From contig JAHIWJ010000006.1 of the NCBI GenBank assembly GCA_018816205.1, forward strand, positions 1-6,604: a stretch of 6,604 bases of DNA, written 5' to 3'. The translations under genes were made by a program, and so were the position numbers. The notes under the pieces were generated by a model that made no database searches, was not told the DNA's origin, and worked only from the letters and a program-made list of their open reading frames with translations. Position 1 is the stretch's first letter. Each line of letters begins with the position of its first letter. Below are positions 6,163-6,604 of the stretch, piece after piece. Source of the DNA: Nanobdellota archaeon. GTDB lineage: Archaea; Nanobdellota; Nanobdellia; Pacearchaeales; GW2011-AR1.

Positions 6163-6531
6163 ATGACAAAGAAAAATGAAAATAAATGTCCAACATGGAC
6201 TTGGGTAGTAATAATTATTCTTACAATCTTAGTCCTCTTGCTTTTTAATTATTACAGAAATTCTTTTTCATATGAGGAATATACTAATTTAACTTTGGAG
6301 TATGCCGAATCAGTTAAAGATTATGGGGAACTTGGGCAAGATTATCTTTATTTATTAGATTGTTATAGAAAAGGTTTGCCGACCTGTGAAATATTAAACT
6401 CAAAATACGGACTTTCTACATTTAAACAATATAGTCATGGAAATTGTGCTGACGGATGGTATTTAGTGGAAGGTGAAAATTCTTGTTGTCCAGAGCCCGG
6501 GATGAAGATAGTCGATGGTTATTGTTCTTAA
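6163..6531 (+). CDS. Single-pass membrane protein with Cys-rich exterior domain
   Basis: This 122-residue protein has one membrane helix (about 12-30) after a short charged N-terminus (MTKKNENK), which acts as a signal anchor. Residues 31-122 should be outside the cell. They include a Tyr-rich, probably helical stretch (31-66), then cysteines 67, 75, 95, 108, 109 and 121: six, enough for three disulfides. The tail, C95 followed by GWY, then CCPEP (108-112) and GYC near the end, is a compact knot-like pattern. I do not recognise the family. It starts 8 nt after the previous stop with no clear SD or TATA of its own, so it is probably co-transcribed. The combination suggests a small surface or envelope protein, or part of a membrane complex with its neighbours. 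AT-rich codons match the neighbouring small genes. Confidence 0.75.
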   Translation: MTKKNENKCPTWTWVVIIILTILVLLLFNYYRNSFSYEEYTNLTLEYAESVKDYGELGQDYLYLLDCYRKGLPTCEILNSKYGLSTFKQYSHGNCADGWYLVEGENSCCPEPGMKIVDGYCS

Positions 6532-6532
6532 A

Positions 6533-6604
6533 ATGAATCTCGGAATTTTAGGATTAATTTTTGATATTGTTGGTGTTCTTATTATTACTTTTACTGAAAT
6601 TATA
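6533..6604 (+). CDS. Start of a third small membrane protein (runs off the window)
   Basis: An ATG one base after the previous stop opens a frame that stays open for 24 codons to the window edge. The peptide, beginning MNLGILGLIFDIVGV, is almost wholly hydrophobic and would form a membrane helix or signal anchor. The tight spacing suggests the same operon. Nothing can be said of its function; only the N-terminus is present, and it could be a short overlapping frame. Confidence 0.5.
   Translation, partial: MNLGILGLIFDIVGVLIITFTEII

Overview
The window looks archaeal, and probably comes from a small-genome, DPANN-type archaeon (Woesearchaeota/Pacearchaeota-like); the lineage is an inference. 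Three observations support an archaeon. The glutamyl-tRNA synthetase is archaeal in form, with an N-terminal helical extension and a GlnRS-like beta-barrel anticodon domain. Two secreted proteins carry archaeal class III (type IV pilin) signal peptides. Promoters are BRE/TATA boxes about 20-25 nt upstream of start codons, as expected for leaderless archaeal mRNAs.

Left part, minus strand (1-2930). gltX (2892-1237) has its own TATA box. Behind it is a two-gene pilin operon (1195-749, then 747-73) with its own BRE/TATA promoter just after the gltX stop. The two pilins are tandem paralogs: their N-termini are nearly identical at protein and DNA level, they share a cysteine pair, and their C-termini differ. 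The second gene has an additional cysteine-rich module and a strong Shine-Dalgarno lying inside the end of the first. A T-rich terminator closes the unit.

Middle, plus strand (2931-5214). A divergent intergenic region leads to a VapB-type antitoxin (3141-3356). It overlaps a VapC PIN toxin broken by one frameshift and one nonsense codon, so the antitoxin outlives its toxin. purA (adenylosuccinate synthetase, IMP to adenylosuccinate on the way to AMP) follows from its own TATA box. It has a changed P-loop residue and an extra internal segment.

Right part (5215-6604). About 710 nt without a credible gene is dense in inverted repeats: a stem-loop right after purA, a 15-bp perfect inverted repeat with a competing local stem, nested 8-9-bp repeats and small triloop hairpins. 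It also has a recurring AAACTCAC word. It could be a structured non-coding RNA, a 3' processing region or decayed mobile DNA; the sequence alone does not decide. A promoter then drives a packed cluster of three small membrane proteins (5927-6154, 6163-6531, and one running off the window at 6533). This cluster is AT-rich with G>C on the plus strand, the opposite of the C-rich purA/gltX/pilin block, which suggests a separate origin.

The genes do not form one pathway: two housekeeping enzymes flank a surface-pilin operon, a decayed toxin-antitoxin pair and an uncharacterised membrane cluster.
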